The notes under the pieces: model-generated
What the model was told of the DNA's origin: nothing
Seen by the model: the letters and a program-made list of their open reading frames with translations, nothing else
Databases searched by the model: none
In this document: in pieces, positions 34,493-42,240 of the stretch
How the letters are laid out: each line of letters starts with the position of its first letter
Numbering within the stretch: position 1 is the stretch's first letter
Program-made: the position numbers and the translations under genes
NCBI RefSeq assembly: GCF_003991905.1
Contig: NZ_RSCL01000037.1
Coordinates: 18,774-82,773 of the forward strand
DNA: 64,000 nucleotides
Direction: 5' to 3'
Source: Dulcicalothrix desertica PCC 7102
GTDB lineage: Bacteria; Cyanobacteriota; Cyanobacteriia; Cyanobacteriales; Nostocaceae

Positions 34493-35032
34493 ATGCCTGT
34501 ACACAAATCTAATTATGAAGCATGTTTGGCAGAATACAGTCATCACCTCGGCGCCATAGAACTGTTCAAACAGCACCGTCCTTATTTGGAAATGATACCA
34601 AGCTTACGGCGCCCAGCTGAAAGCGTTATCACTATACCTTTACCAATTATCCGCATTCGCAAAGCGGGTTCATTATCAGAAGCAATAACGTTATCGTGCG
34701 ATGTTGCTATTTTAATGTGTGACCCTGAATGGAAAATTAAAACAGGCACCGAAATTTTTATTTACATCCACCGTCCAGAAGAAGATTTTTCTGATTTATT
34801 AATGCGTTGGCGCCAAACCCAAGTTTTACTTGATAAAGACTATGAGTGGTTAATGCCAGAACGTCACAGTCATATATTAAGCGAGGGTGCAAATACTAAA
34901 TACCCACTGTTTGTCGTATTTCCTGAAACATCCGAACGCATTAAACGCGGTTTAATAGGCGCCGAACTTCCATTCGTTATTCAAACACACGAATTTTCAC
35001 TTGATGAAAACCCAGTTGAAAGTTTGTCGTAG
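34493..35032 (+). CDS. unknown protein downstream of pilC
   Basis: A 179-residue soluble protein of no family I recognise. It reads as a compact alpha/beta domain: ESVITIPLPIIRIRKAGSLSEAITLSCDVAILMCDPEWKIKTGTEIFIYIHRPEEDFSDLLMRWRQTQVLLDKDYEWLMPE... and FPETSERIKRGLIGAELPFVI. There is no signal peptide or membrane helix. It lies 103 bp after pilC, separated by repeats, so membership of the pilus operon is uncertain. Confidence 0.55.
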   Translation: MPVHKSNYEACLAEYSHHLGAIELFKQHRPYLEMIPSLRRPAESVITIPLPIIRIRKAGSLSEAITLSCDVAILMCDPEWKIKTGTEIFIYIHRPEEDFSDLLMRWRQTQVLLDKDYEWLMPERHSHILSEGANTKYPLFVVFPETSERIKRGLIGAELPFVIQTHEFSLDENPVESLS

Positions 35033-35033
35033 A

Positions 35034-35116
35034 ATCCCCCCAACAAGAACGCGAATTCGGGTGGCTAAAAATGCTCTTCTTGTCCCCCCCTTATCAAGGG
35101 GGGTTAGGGGGGATTA
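35034..35116. repeat. MITE-like element with TAATCCCCC ends, copy 1
   Basis: About 83 bp bounded by ATCCCCCC and GGGGGGATTA, containing CAAGAACGCGAATTCGGG and a CCCCCC...GGGGGG hairpin. A related copy in the opposite orientation is at 61451-61534. Confidence 0.65.
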
Positions 35117-35143
35117 GATATTAGATTACTTTCCTAACGTCTT

Positions 35144-35944
35144 CTAAGCCTTGGCGCCAAACATTTTTTTTCGGTTTAACGCTAGTAACCCAAATACACC
35201 AATTCCTAGTAAAGCTGATGACTCAGGTATCGAAGTTTTCTGAGCGGTGAAACTTGCTTCGTAAGAAATCTTGAAATCTGGATTTATTAGAGATTCATAC
35301 TGAGCTTCAACTTGTTGTAATCCTCCAACACCAATAGGAATCGAAAAAATACCATCTTGACCTATAGGTACTACCTGACCTAAATATTCTAGATTTGCAT
35401 CTGAAGCCGGTTTGCCTTGATACAAAACTCTTACATTCAGATTATCCCCAGCTTTTACTTCCAAAGGGTTCTGTAAAGGCAAAATTTCGAGTGGCTGATT
35501 AAAAGATTCTGCTAGAGCAGGCGACCAATCGTAAAGTGCCTTAGTATATTTGAGAAGATGCCGAACATCTTTATTTTGAGCGACTTCAGATTCAGAAATT
35601 CGACTATATCTATTGCCTGCAACATCAGCAACAAAACCATTATCTAAAAATCCAGTTAGTGCGGCAACGTTTCCTGTTGATGTTAACGATACTCCATCTG
35701 GTTGCCGATTAATAGTAAATGGTATTGTTTGCCGTTGCGAGTCATAAGCTACTGCTTCTTTAAACCTGGTAGTGTCATAAGCTATTGGACCTTCTTCTGG
35801 ATGACCGTATAAAACTTTGTATTCTCCATTTTGATAGTCATACCAAATGACATGAGCAGATGCTGCCTGCATCATCAAGGGTAGAAATGCCACCGCTAGC
35901 AATAACTCTTTTAATCTGTTGATAAGCACCAGTGATTTCCTCAA
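35144..35944 (-). CDS. DUF4198/NikM-like secreted protein with PEP-CTERM-like anchor
   Basis: A 266-residue secreted protein. Signal peptide residues 1-30 ending ASA; the mature chain would then start with His (HVIWYDYQNGEYKVLYGHPEEGP). The body resembles the DUF4198 / nickel-uptake (NikM-like) beta-sandwich family (LKAGDNLNVRVLYQGKPASDANLEYLGQVVPIGQDGIFSIPI is close in style). The end has IPESSALLGIGVFGLLALNRKKM, a PEP-CTERM-type anchor. An N-terminal His can bind copper or nickel through an amino-terminal site. No metal transporter gene is adjacent. Confidence 0.7.
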   Translation of the reverse strand: MRKSLVLINRLKELLLAVAFLPLMMQAASAHVIWYDYQNGEYKVLYGHPEEGPIAYDTTRFKEAVAYDSQRQTIPFTINRQPDGVSLTSTGNVAALTGFLDNGFVADVAGNRYSRISESEVAQNKDVRHLLKYTKALYDWSPALAESFNQPLEILPLQNPLEVKAGDNLNVRVLYQGKPASDANLEYLGQVVPIGQDGIFSIPIGVGGLQQVEAQYESLINPDFKISYEASFTAQKTSIPESSALLGIGVFGLLALNRKKMFGAKA

Positions 35945-36257
35945 TCAAGCTGTTAACTAATTAACAAGCTTTTTTGATACTAAACAATCCCCCCGTATAG
36001 GATGCTTAGTTTTATAATGGTCTAACTCAAATTTTTGATGAAATTTACTTATGTATTACTGCCTATATATTTGGGATATTTGAATGTAACCGAAATCAAG
36101 TAGAATTGTATAAACCATCACTAGAAAAAGTAATCATTTTATTATTTTGTATACATAATTTTACATTTCATTACAATACTTATTTAAGTTTGTTGTCTAA
36201 AATAGTGCTTTTATGATATGGGATGGGTGGGCACTGCCCACCTTACAAATTTACTAA
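35945..36257. other. 313-bp intergenic region
   Basis: AT-rich region carrying the promoter of the DUF4198 gene and the 3' end of the 36258 gene. At 36220-36245 a variant hairpin GGGTGGGCACTGCCCACC lies 12 bp from that gene's stop and could end its transcript. No riboswitch is recognisable. Confidence 0.5.
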
Positions 36258-37277
36258 TTATTTCACAAACTGCGGCATAATTTCAGCAGCAGTAAATATT
36301 CCGTGAATGCCTTGCTTATGTAATTTCATACCGGCTTTTAAATAACCAAAAGCTGGGCCACAAACGTTAGCTGCCATACTTGTTTCGTCACCCAAGGTAA
36401 AAGTATGGGTAGAAATTTTTCCTTCAAAGGTTCTACCTGTGACTTTTACATTAGTGCTTAAAGGCTTTTTGGGGTTACGAGTATCAACAACACCACCTAC
36501 AGTAACGCGGTTACGCGCGCAAATTCCAGCAAGCTCAAGCATTATGTCATCTGCGTGTTCCATATTCTCTAGTTTGAGAATACCATTGGTTTTATCTAAT
36601 AATGCTTCAACTTCAGCATCAGTCATAGAATTTGCTTTCTCTACATTATAACCAGGCATATGACCAATATCTTCACGAATTGTAGCGCGGTAAGCTTCCC
36701 AGTTAGCAATACCTACACCAAAAGTAATCTCTACTTTATGAACGTCAGCAAAACTTTGTGCTGCGAGTGATGCTGCTGCGGTTAATAACCCTGGAGTGGC
36801 GCCACATCCTGTCATATAAGTTATACCAGCTTGTGCGAGTTCACCGCGCATTTCTAAAAGTTGTTCAACAGCGCTTGTACGCTTAATAGCATCAACAAGC
36901 ACTCCACGCCAACCCAACTTAATAAATTGCTTAACTACATTTGGTATAAAATTATTAGGTAAATTGGGTAGTGCTAAAAAATAACCATCGACAGAGGAAC
37001 CCGCACTGATTAACTCCTCAACGCTTTCGGTAGTTAATTTGCCAAATGGCTCTAAGTATCCAACTGAACCTAAAGATTGATAGGTACTAATACATCCCGA
37101 AGCATCTATACCATCTGGACGATAAACATAACCGTGTTTATCTGCTGCTGCTACTAGTATCATTTCCCGTTTAGGCGCCAAACGAATTGCAGCTGCTTGC
37201 CCTAGTCCACCAAAACCTAGTACCCCGACGCGCGCTACTGGTAAATTAGAAGAACCTGTTACTTGCTTTGCACTCAT
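36258..37277 (-). CDS. saccharopine-dehydrogenase-like NAD(P)-dependent oxidoreductase
   Basis: A 339-residue enzyme. N-terminal Rossmann fold ([32 protein letters not shown]), then a catalytic domain with [57 protein letters not shown] and the C-terminal [38 protein letters not shown]. It belongs to the saccharopine-dehydrogenase-like group that includes carboxynorspermidine and homospermidine enzymes, but the substrate cannot be read from sequence. It stands alone. Confidence 0.75.
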   Translation of the reverse strand: MSAKQVTGSSNLPVARVGVLGFGGLGQAAAIRLAPKREMILVAAADKHGYVYRPDGIDASGCISTYQSLGSVGYLEPFGKLTTESVEELISAGSSVDGYFLALPNLPNNFIPNVVKQFIKLGWRGVLVDAIKRTSAVEQLLEMRGELAQAGITYMTGCGATPGLLTAAASLAAQSFADVHKVEITFGVGIANWEAYRATIREDIGHMPGYNVEKANSMTDAEVEALLDKTNGILKLENMEHADDIMLELAGICARNRVTVGGVVDTRNPKKPLSTNVKVTGRTFEGKISTHTFTLGDETSMAANVCGPAFGYLKAGMKLHKQGIHGIFTAAEIMPQFVK

Positions 37278-37762
37278 AATCTAAATTCCGTATTGACTCA
37301 AAGCTTACAATATTTTCGATTCAGGATTTTAAATTGTAGATTTTTCGTCATGTTGTAAAGATAAGTAGACTGCGGCGCCTTTGTAATATATAATCCCGAC
37401 TTTAATCTGAAATCGGTAATAATAATAAAATTTCTCAATAAATTTTGTCTAGATTGCTCTATGAAACAGGATAGAAAAGCTTATGGTATATATATTTCAA
37501 CTTTTTTATACTTAAGTTACGTATACATGAGTGAAGCTTGACTAATCTTTTAGGTTAAGGGAAACTTACATATAGTGAACGTACTGACTAAACAATTTAA
37601 TAAGTTTTGTAAATTTTCTGAGATATATATTTTGAGAGATGGAACATTAGTTAACAAATGACAAGTTTGTAACTAGGGGTATGTTCCGGAGGGCTATATA
37701 TATAGTTCTCTAATAGAGCAGTACAGTCCAAACGTACTTATCTTTGGTTGGCACAGTAAATT
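37278..37762. other. 485-bp intergenic region
   Basis: Divergent promoter region between the oxidoreductase and the DUF2997 operon. AT-rich with TATATA runs (37486-37495, 37695-37706). A short heptamer-like tract (GGATTTTAAATTGTAGATTTTT) lies at 37324-37346. I find no gene or structured RNA here. Confidence 0.45.
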
Positions 37763-37975
37763 ATGGAAACATTAGAGTTCATTATTTATCCAGATGGTCG
37801 GGTACTAGAAAAAGTCACTGGCATAGTAGGTACTTCGTGCGCTGAGGTTACAGCAGCGATAGAAGCACAGCTAGGAATAGTACTTAATCATGAGCCAACC
37901 TCAGAGTTTTTCACCCAACCTGTTGTTCAACAATCAGGTGTGGCGAATACACAGACCAGTTTCAGCGATTGGTAG
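37763..37975 (+). CDS. DUF2997 small protein
   Basis: A 70-residue protein opening METLEFIIYPDGRVLEKVTGIVGTSC and continuing AAIEAQLGIVLNHEPTSEFF, the pattern of the DUF2997 family. Function unknown. It leads a tight three-gene group with DUF1257 (Ycf35) and a ferredoxin, a combination conserved in cyanobacteria and partly in algal plastids, implying a shared role possibly in an iron-sulfur or photosynthetic process. Confidence 0.8.
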   Translation: METLEFIIYPDGRVLEKVTGIVGTSCAEVTAAIEAQLGIVLNHEPTSEFFTQPVVQQSGVANTQTSFSDW

Positions 37976-38013
37976 CTTTTTTAACCTTTTAGTTTCGTTA
38001 TCTCACAAACACC

Positions 38014-38400
38014 ATGTCACACTTTAGCCAAATTAAAACTCAAATCCGTAACGTTGAATCATTGAAGGAAGCGCTCACAGAATTAAATATTGATTGGAAA
38101 CAGGGTCCGCGTCCGGTACGTGGTTATCGTGGCCAAACTCACGATGCAGAAATTACCATAGAACAAGATAATGGCTACGATGTTGGTTTTAAATGGAATG
38201 GCAACGAGTACGAACTGGTAGCCGATTTACAGTATTGGCAACAAGATTTATCAGTTGAAGGTTTTTTACGTAAAGTAACCCAACGTTATGCATTCCAAAC
38301 AGTGATGAAAGAAACGGCACGTGCTGGTTTCCAAATTGCTGAACAACAAAAAAATGAAGATGGTTCTATTCGTTTAGTAGTACAGCGCTGGAGTGCGTAA
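38014..38400 (+). CDS. ycf35: DUF1257 / Ycf35 family protein
   Basis: A 128-residue protein matching the Ycf35 pattern: MSHFSQIKTQIRNVESLKEALTELNIDWKQG, RGYRGQTHDAEITIEQDNGYDVGFKWNGNEYELVADLQYWQQDLSVEGFLRKVTQRYA. Ycf35 is also found on some algal plastid genomes; function unknown. The stop (TAATGG) overlaps the ferredoxin start codon, so both are translated from one message. Confidence 0.85.
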   Translation: MSHFSQIKTQIRNVESLKEALTELNIDWKQGPRPVRGYRGQTHDAEITIEQDNGYDVGFKWNGNEYELVADLQYWQQDLSVEGFLRKVTQRYAFQTVMKETARAGFQIAEQQKNEDGSIRLVVQRWSA

Positions 38401-38864
38401 TGGCTGATTTTATGCCGTCACCTGAAGACAATGAAGACGGACGGTCTGGTTTTGAGCCAGAGTTGGGTGGTTTTTTACGCTCGGCACCCGAACGGTCTGG
38501 TTTTGAGCCAGAGTTAGGGGGAATGCTGCGTCAAAAGGGTGTTTACGTCGATGAAATCACTTGTATTGGCTGTAAGCATTGCGCGCATGTTGCTCGTAAC
38601 ACTTTCTATATTGAACCCGATTATGGACGCTCGCGCGTTGTTCGTCAAGATGCAGATGCTGAGGAAGTCATTCAAGAAGCGATTGACACATGTCCTGTTG
38701 ACTGCATTCACTGGGTTGATTACACCGAACTTAGAAAGTTAGAAGACGAGCGTAAATTCCAAGTTATTCCTTTAATTGGCTATCCAGTTGAAGGAGCTGT
38801 TGTAGCTGCGGAACGGCGCCGTAGAAAGGCAAAATTGAAAAATACCAAAAAATCACGTTATTAA
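38400..38864 (+). CDS. 4Fe-4S ferredoxin with duplicated N-terminal motif
   Basis: A 154-residue protein. The iron-sulfur domain is central: YVDEITCIGCKHCAHVARNTFYIEPDYGRSRVV ... EAIDTCPVDCIHWVDYTELRKLE, with Cys residues arranged CxxCxxC and CPxxC for one cluster. The N-terminal 50 residues carry a 17-residue duplication, RSGFEPELGGFLRSAPE then RSGFEPELGGMLR, written in near-identical DNA. The C-terminus is basic (ERRRRKAKLKNTKKSRY). Co-translated with Ycf35; electron-transfer role inferred. Confidence 0.88.
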   Translation: MADFMPSPEDNEDGRSGFEPELGGFLRSAPERSGFEPELGGMLRQKGVYVDEITCIGCKHCAHVARNTFYIEPDYGRSRVVRQDADAEEVIQEAIDTCPVDCIHWVDYTELRKLEDERKFQVIPLIGYPVEGAVVAAERRRRKAKLKNTKKSRY

Positions 38865-38886
38865 ACAATAACTTAAATCTATCTAT

Positions 38887-38914
38887 AGGGGGTTGTGGTA
38901 GCAGCCCCCTTTTT
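38887..38914 (+). terminator. rho-independent terminator of the DUF2997-ycf35-ferredoxin operon
   Basis: GGGGGTTG stem pairing with CAGCCCCC across a short loop, followed by TTTTTT. Confidence 0.85.
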
Positions 38915-39015
38915 TGGTGGTTATCCGTACCGTGGACGCTCCTACTATTTACCACGAAGTTGGCGCCATTTATTTTGATTGGCAATTGGGCTTTAGATTT
39001 CATCTTAAAAATCTA

Positions 39016-39043
39016 GGGCGGGCAAGGATGCCCACCCCACAAG
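39016..39043. repeat. GGGCAAGGATGCCC-type hairpin repeat
   Basis: GGGCGGGCAAGGATGCCCAC followed by CCCACAAG; same family as 22584-22612. Confidence 0.75.
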
Positions 39044-39263
39044 AATTTTATTTAAAGTTTTATAGAATTAGTTTTAAAGCTTATTTAAAGAATCATGTTT
39101 TCAGAGCAAACGTTCTACTTTTGCTTCATCTATTTGGGCTGTTATTTTGTTTGATTCGTGAAGGTTGGTTTTATACTGATTTTTTAACTTGATTTTATTG
39201 TACTTTTATTTACTATTGGCTACAAGTAGAGTAGTGGACAGTTTGAGAAGTGGCTATGTGAAA

Positions 39264-39282
39264 TGTGAACCATTGGTTCACA
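39264..39282. repeat. AACCATTGGTT palindrome, third copy
   Basis: TGTGAACCATTGGTTCACA, a perfect 19-bp palindrome sharing the core of the pair at 22506-22565. Confidence 0.75.
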
Positions 39283-39298
39283 AATAGGCAAAATACTA

Positions 39299-39329
39299 GA
39301 AACCCGGTTTTTTGAAGAAACCGGGTTTC
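39299..39329. repeat. GAAACCCGGTTT / AAACCGGGTTTC hairpin
   Basis: Two 12-bp arms with a 7-nt loop, 25 bp from the DUF4335 gene stop on the minus strand; possibly its terminator. Confidence 0.7.
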
Positions 39330-39353
39330 GGGAAAACATATTTAATCCAATAT

Positions 39354-41120
39354 TTAATCTTTTTCTGGAAAGGTTTGTACTTTGCCGTCTGGACTAAATA
39401 CTGCGCGGATACGAACTGACTGTCCGTTACGGTTGGGTGATACAAACTGTTCGCCTATTAATGGCATTCCTGTACGGTCTACGAAATCACGTGCGGCTTT
39501 TCCTAATGGTAAAATTCGCTCGATAGAACCATCAACACCAACTAATAAGCTGTATTCTAGAGTTTGCTTTAAACCTTGTGGGGGTTTCCAGGTAGCACGC
39601 AATACGTTTCTTGCTTCTGATATCTGGGGTGTATCAAATATTGTATTAGTAGCTGTGGTGGTACTTCTATTACTAGCTGTGGCAATTCTTCCAGAGCTAT
39701 CACGAGCTTCACGCAAACGGGTTAATAAAGAACCATCTGTTCCACCTGGCGCCGTTCGGTTTGCACGTGGGGTAGCAGGACGCGGTTCATTATATGGTGT
39801 TTCTAGGGCATCGAGAGAGGGTAGTCCAGTTGTTGGAGATATTGGTGATATTGAAGATATTGGAGGTATTGTTGAAGGTAATGTTGTTGAAGGTAATTTA
39901 CTGGTGCCGATATTTCCCCTTGCAGAAGTATTGTTTCTGGGTTGAGTACTGCTGCGCGCTTGTTGAGCAATATTTGGTTGCAGGGCAATTGAACCTGGTG
40001 AGGTTAAAATAGGCGATGTTTTACCCGTTGGTATTGTGGGTAATCTGGGATTTGTTAGCTCAGGAATAGTAAGTGTGTTTCCGGATGGGATGCGGTCGGG
40101 AAAAGTAAAGTTTGCACCGGGCTGCGATGTTGTTGGCACCCCTAAATTTGGACGTTGTGTAGAGTTTGGAATTGGAAGATTACCAACAATACTACTTGGA
40201 GGTAAATTTGTTGTTGGCAGCGTACTTGTATTTATATTGGCGCCTGGTGTTGGAATTGCACCTGGTATGGGTAAATTAGTACTGACTGCTCCAGGGGGAG
40301 GGGTAGGTAATCCTGCTGCAATTGGTGGTAAAGTGTCGAGTGGTGTCGGTAGAAGTCCTGGTGTTGCTGCGACTGTTGGCAATGGAGTTTGTAGCGCTTC
40401 ACTTGGAGTGTTTGCAGCAGTTTGTTGAGATTGTTGATTTTGACGTGCGCGGTTTGCGTACTGCAATGTAAAGGGTGTTAACCCTAACGCTAGGGCAAAT
40501 ACTGCTGCTATTGGCGCCCAATTCGGAATTGCAGAAGTACGACGGCGTGTATTGTTAAGGTTGGGTAACGCCAAAACATCGGCTGAATACTCGTCTAAGG
40601 CAGATGCTAAATCGAATAATTGTAAAAGGCTTAATTTAACAACTCCTGTAGTTGGAGAAGCAAGATTTCCAAGATGTAAATGATGTGATAAATAACCACT
40701 GGGTTCTATATATATCTCAGATTGAGGAAACTGAGTATTATTGATGTTGTAAGGTTTTCCTAAAGTCGAAAGCCGCGTATTCGTATTATGGATATCTTGT
40801 GGTGCCTCAGTACTGTTTAATACCTGAGTCGCATCGCCACTATTGTTGTAGCTTTCCCAAAACTTATCTGGTTGGGTGTGTAAAAACTGTTGGACATAAG
40901 CTGTCACTGCTGCACACAAAGCTTCAAGTTGGTCGCGATTGCCTCGAATTGCAACCCTCTGGTCTTCTGGTAGTCGCGGGTCATCCAAACGAAGCGAAAA
41001 GCTCAGTTGCTTGAGGACTGATTTACCCATCCACTGTGATAATGGCGAGTTTTGCGCGCTTACTTCAAGAGTGCAAGTCGGTGGTGTATAGCGACGGATG
41101 ACAGAATTTGATAGAGGCAT
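39354..41120 (-). CDS. DUF4335 domain protein with Pro/Thr-rich linker
   Basis: A 588-residue protein. The N-terminal ~190 residues match the cyanobacterial DUF4335 pattern (SVIRRYTPPTCTLEVSAQNSPLSQWMGKSVLKQLSFSLRLDDPRLPEDQRVAIRGNRDQLEALC...). A membrane helix follows near 205-222 (WAPIAAVFALALGLTPFTL). The next ~230 residues are a Pro/Thr/Asn/Gly-rich linker, probably outside the membrane. The final ~90 residues form a small folded domain (TLEYSLLVGVDGSIERILPLGKAARDFV). It follows the DUF3038 gene; the pair recurs in cyanobacteria. Function unknown. Confidence 0.8.
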   Translation of the reverse strand: MPLSNSVIRRYTPPTCTLEVSAQNSPLSQWMGKSVLKQLSFSLRLDDPRLPEDQRVAIRGNRDQLEALCAAVTAYVQQFLHTQPDKFWESYNNSGDATQVLNSTEAPQDIHNTNTRLSTLGKPYNINNTQFPQSEIYIEPSGYLSHHLHLGNLASPTTGVVKLSLLQLFDLASALDEYSADVLALPNLNNTRRRTSAIPNWAPIAAVFALALGLTPFTLQYANRARQNQQSQQTAANTPSEALQTPLPTVAATPGLLPTPLDTLPPIAAGLPTPPPGAVSTNLPIPGAIPTPGANINTSTLPTTNLPPSSIVGNLPIPNSTQRPNLGVPTTSQPGANFTFPDRIPSGNTLTIPELTNPRLPTIPTGKTSPILTSPGSIALQPNIAQQARSSTQPRNNTSARGNIGTSKLPSTTLPSTIPPISSISPISPTTGLPSLDALETPYNEPRPATPRANRTAPGGTDGSLLTRLREARDSSGRIATASNRSTTTATNTIFDTPQISEARNVLRATWKPPQGLKQTLEYSLLVGVDGSIERILPLGKAARDFVDRTGMPLIGEQFVSPNRNGQSVRIRAVFSPDGKVQTFPEKD

Positions 41121-41140
41121 GGCAAAAAATGCAATGGGGA

Positions 41141-41170
41141 CTAAAATCTCGCAATCTAAAATCTAAAATT
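41141..41170. repeat. TCTAAAA heptamer array at the DUF3038 gene end
   Basis: ACTAAAATCTCGCAATCTAA followed by further TCTAAAA units. The TAG stop of the DUF3038 gene (41163-41165) is formed by one repeat unit. Confidence 0.7.
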
Positions 41171-41768
41171 TTGTTGAACGGTCGATAAGTGTAAGCCAAA
41201 GACGTCGATGTCCACCAGGACCGCTGTAAAACAGTAAATCAACTAGCAATTTCAGCGCCAAGCGGGTGAGCAAATCCGTAGATATTGACTCGTCTTCCTC
41301 CATCCGCTCTTGGTAAGTATTACAAAAGGCATCAATGTAATCTCCCAATAGAGCGGAAGTATGCGGTTCACGATTTGTTTCCGCCATTTGTTCGAGTAAG
41401 CTAACAGCACGACGAATTAATTCTTGGTGCTGTTTCGCCAGATGACAAATAATCAAAACTAGCGAACGTGCTTCTTCGACATCAAGTTTTTTCCGTCCTC
41501 CCTGACCTTTACGTATCGGGTTTGACTGACGCAGGCGCCATAATGCTACACGGTCTGGAACTTTTGACTCTAAGCCTAAATCAATGGCAGCAGTGAGCAT
41601 TGCTTCAGAGCCAATACCAGTTAATGTTTCTAGCGCCAACAACACCAAATCCAATTGGGCTTTAATATTGTCCCACTCGGCAGAGTTGGGGGCACCTATT
41701 TGGGTTAAGTCCTCCCACTGTGAAGTCGGGTTTGGGGAATTGGCGGCAGGTTGCATAACTTTTAGCAT
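41163..41768 (-). CDS. DUF3038 domain protein
   Basis: A 201-residue soluble helical protein with the cyanobacterial DUF3038 pattern (LDLVLLALETLTGIGSEAMLTAAIDLGLESKVPDRVALWRLRQSNPIRKGQGGRKKLDVEEARSLVLIICHLAKQHQELIRRAVSLL). Precedes DUF4335 by ~40 bp on the same strand; these two usually occur together. Function unknown. The last residues and stop are written in a heptameric repeat. Confidence 0.8.
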   Translation of the reverse strand: MLKVMQPAANSPNPTSQWEDLTQIGAPNSAEWDNIKAQLDLVLLALETLTGIGSEAMLTAAIDLGLESKVPDRVALWRLRQSNPIRKGQGGRKKLDVEEARSLVLIICHLAKQHQELIRRAVSLLEQMAETNREPHTSALLGDYIDAFCNTYQERMEEDESISTDLLTRLALKLLVDLLFYSGPGGHRRLWLTLIDRSTKF

Positions 41769-42100
41769 AGGTGATCGGGCTTTATGGAACTATTGCTGTT
41801 ACCCATTTTGAAACCAGACTCGATAGCCGAAGGATTGGTTTCCTTTACTATAATGTGGGCGCCGGGACTTCGAGGACAACAGCGTTTATATGAATGTCTT
41901 AACTCTAAGACGAACAAGCGAGTCTGTAAAAGCAAACGAAGAAAATATTTATCCTGTCTTTACAGAGAGCGGAATAGGTAAGAGCCTATGCTTAGTATAA
42001 GCAAATGCCGCCACGTAAGTATCAAATTACCTACTACCTTAACGCCTGATTCTAATGTGTTAGCAACGAACAGCCAAGATTTGTTTACTGTTTAACATAT

Positions 42101-42128
42101 GTAGAGACCGTACATGTACAGTCTCTAC
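42101..42128. repeat. 28-bp GTAGAGAC...GTCTCTAC palindrome, copy 4
   Basis: Centre CGTACATGTACA; one arm mismatch. Outer arms unchanged. Confidence 0.85.
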
Positions 42129-42209
42129 AACTATGCAAAAAATGTTACTTTTGACAATCCCTTTCGGAAATATTTTTTGTCAGCAAACCATTATTTAATG
42201 TTGTGACGT

Positions 42210-42237
42210 GTAAAGACGCGACATGTCGCGTCTCTAC
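42210..42237. repeat. 28-bp GTAGAGAC...GTCTCTAC palindrome, copy 5
   Basis: Centre GCGACATGTCGC with the left outer arm GTAAAGAC (one mismatch). Lies at the mutS2 3' end and may be its terminator hairpin. Confidence 0.85.
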
Positions 42238-42240
42238 ATT

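Larger units (their letters stand above)
38865..39353. other. 489-bp intergenic region with terminator and repeats
   Basis: Begins with the ferredoxin terminator (38887-38914), then a GGGCAAGGATGCCC repeat (39016-39043), the AACCATTGGTT palindrome (39264-39282) and a GAAACCCGGTTT hairpin (39299-39329). A 92-codon frame at 38914-39192 runs through the repeats and has no family features; I reject it. Confidence 0.6.
41769..42240. other. 472-bp intergenic region
   Basis: Upstream of DUF3038 and downstream of mutS2. It contains two 28-bp palindromes (42101-42128, 42210-42237), the second 3 bp from the mutS2 stop. A 65-codon frame at 41784-41981 has no gene-like features. A small ATAGG...CCTAT hairpin lies near 41975. 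Confidence 0.5.

Noticed and set aside
35945..36257. Possible metal riboswitch or operator upstream of the DUF4198 gene
   Set aside because: No conserved element or paired structure could be recognised.
38914..39192. 92-codon open frame
   Set aside because: It begins in the terminator and runs through a dispersed repeat; no protein features.
41784..41981. 65-codon open frame upstream of DUF3038
   Set aside because: It overlaps a likely promoter region and has no recognisable motif or clear ribosome site.
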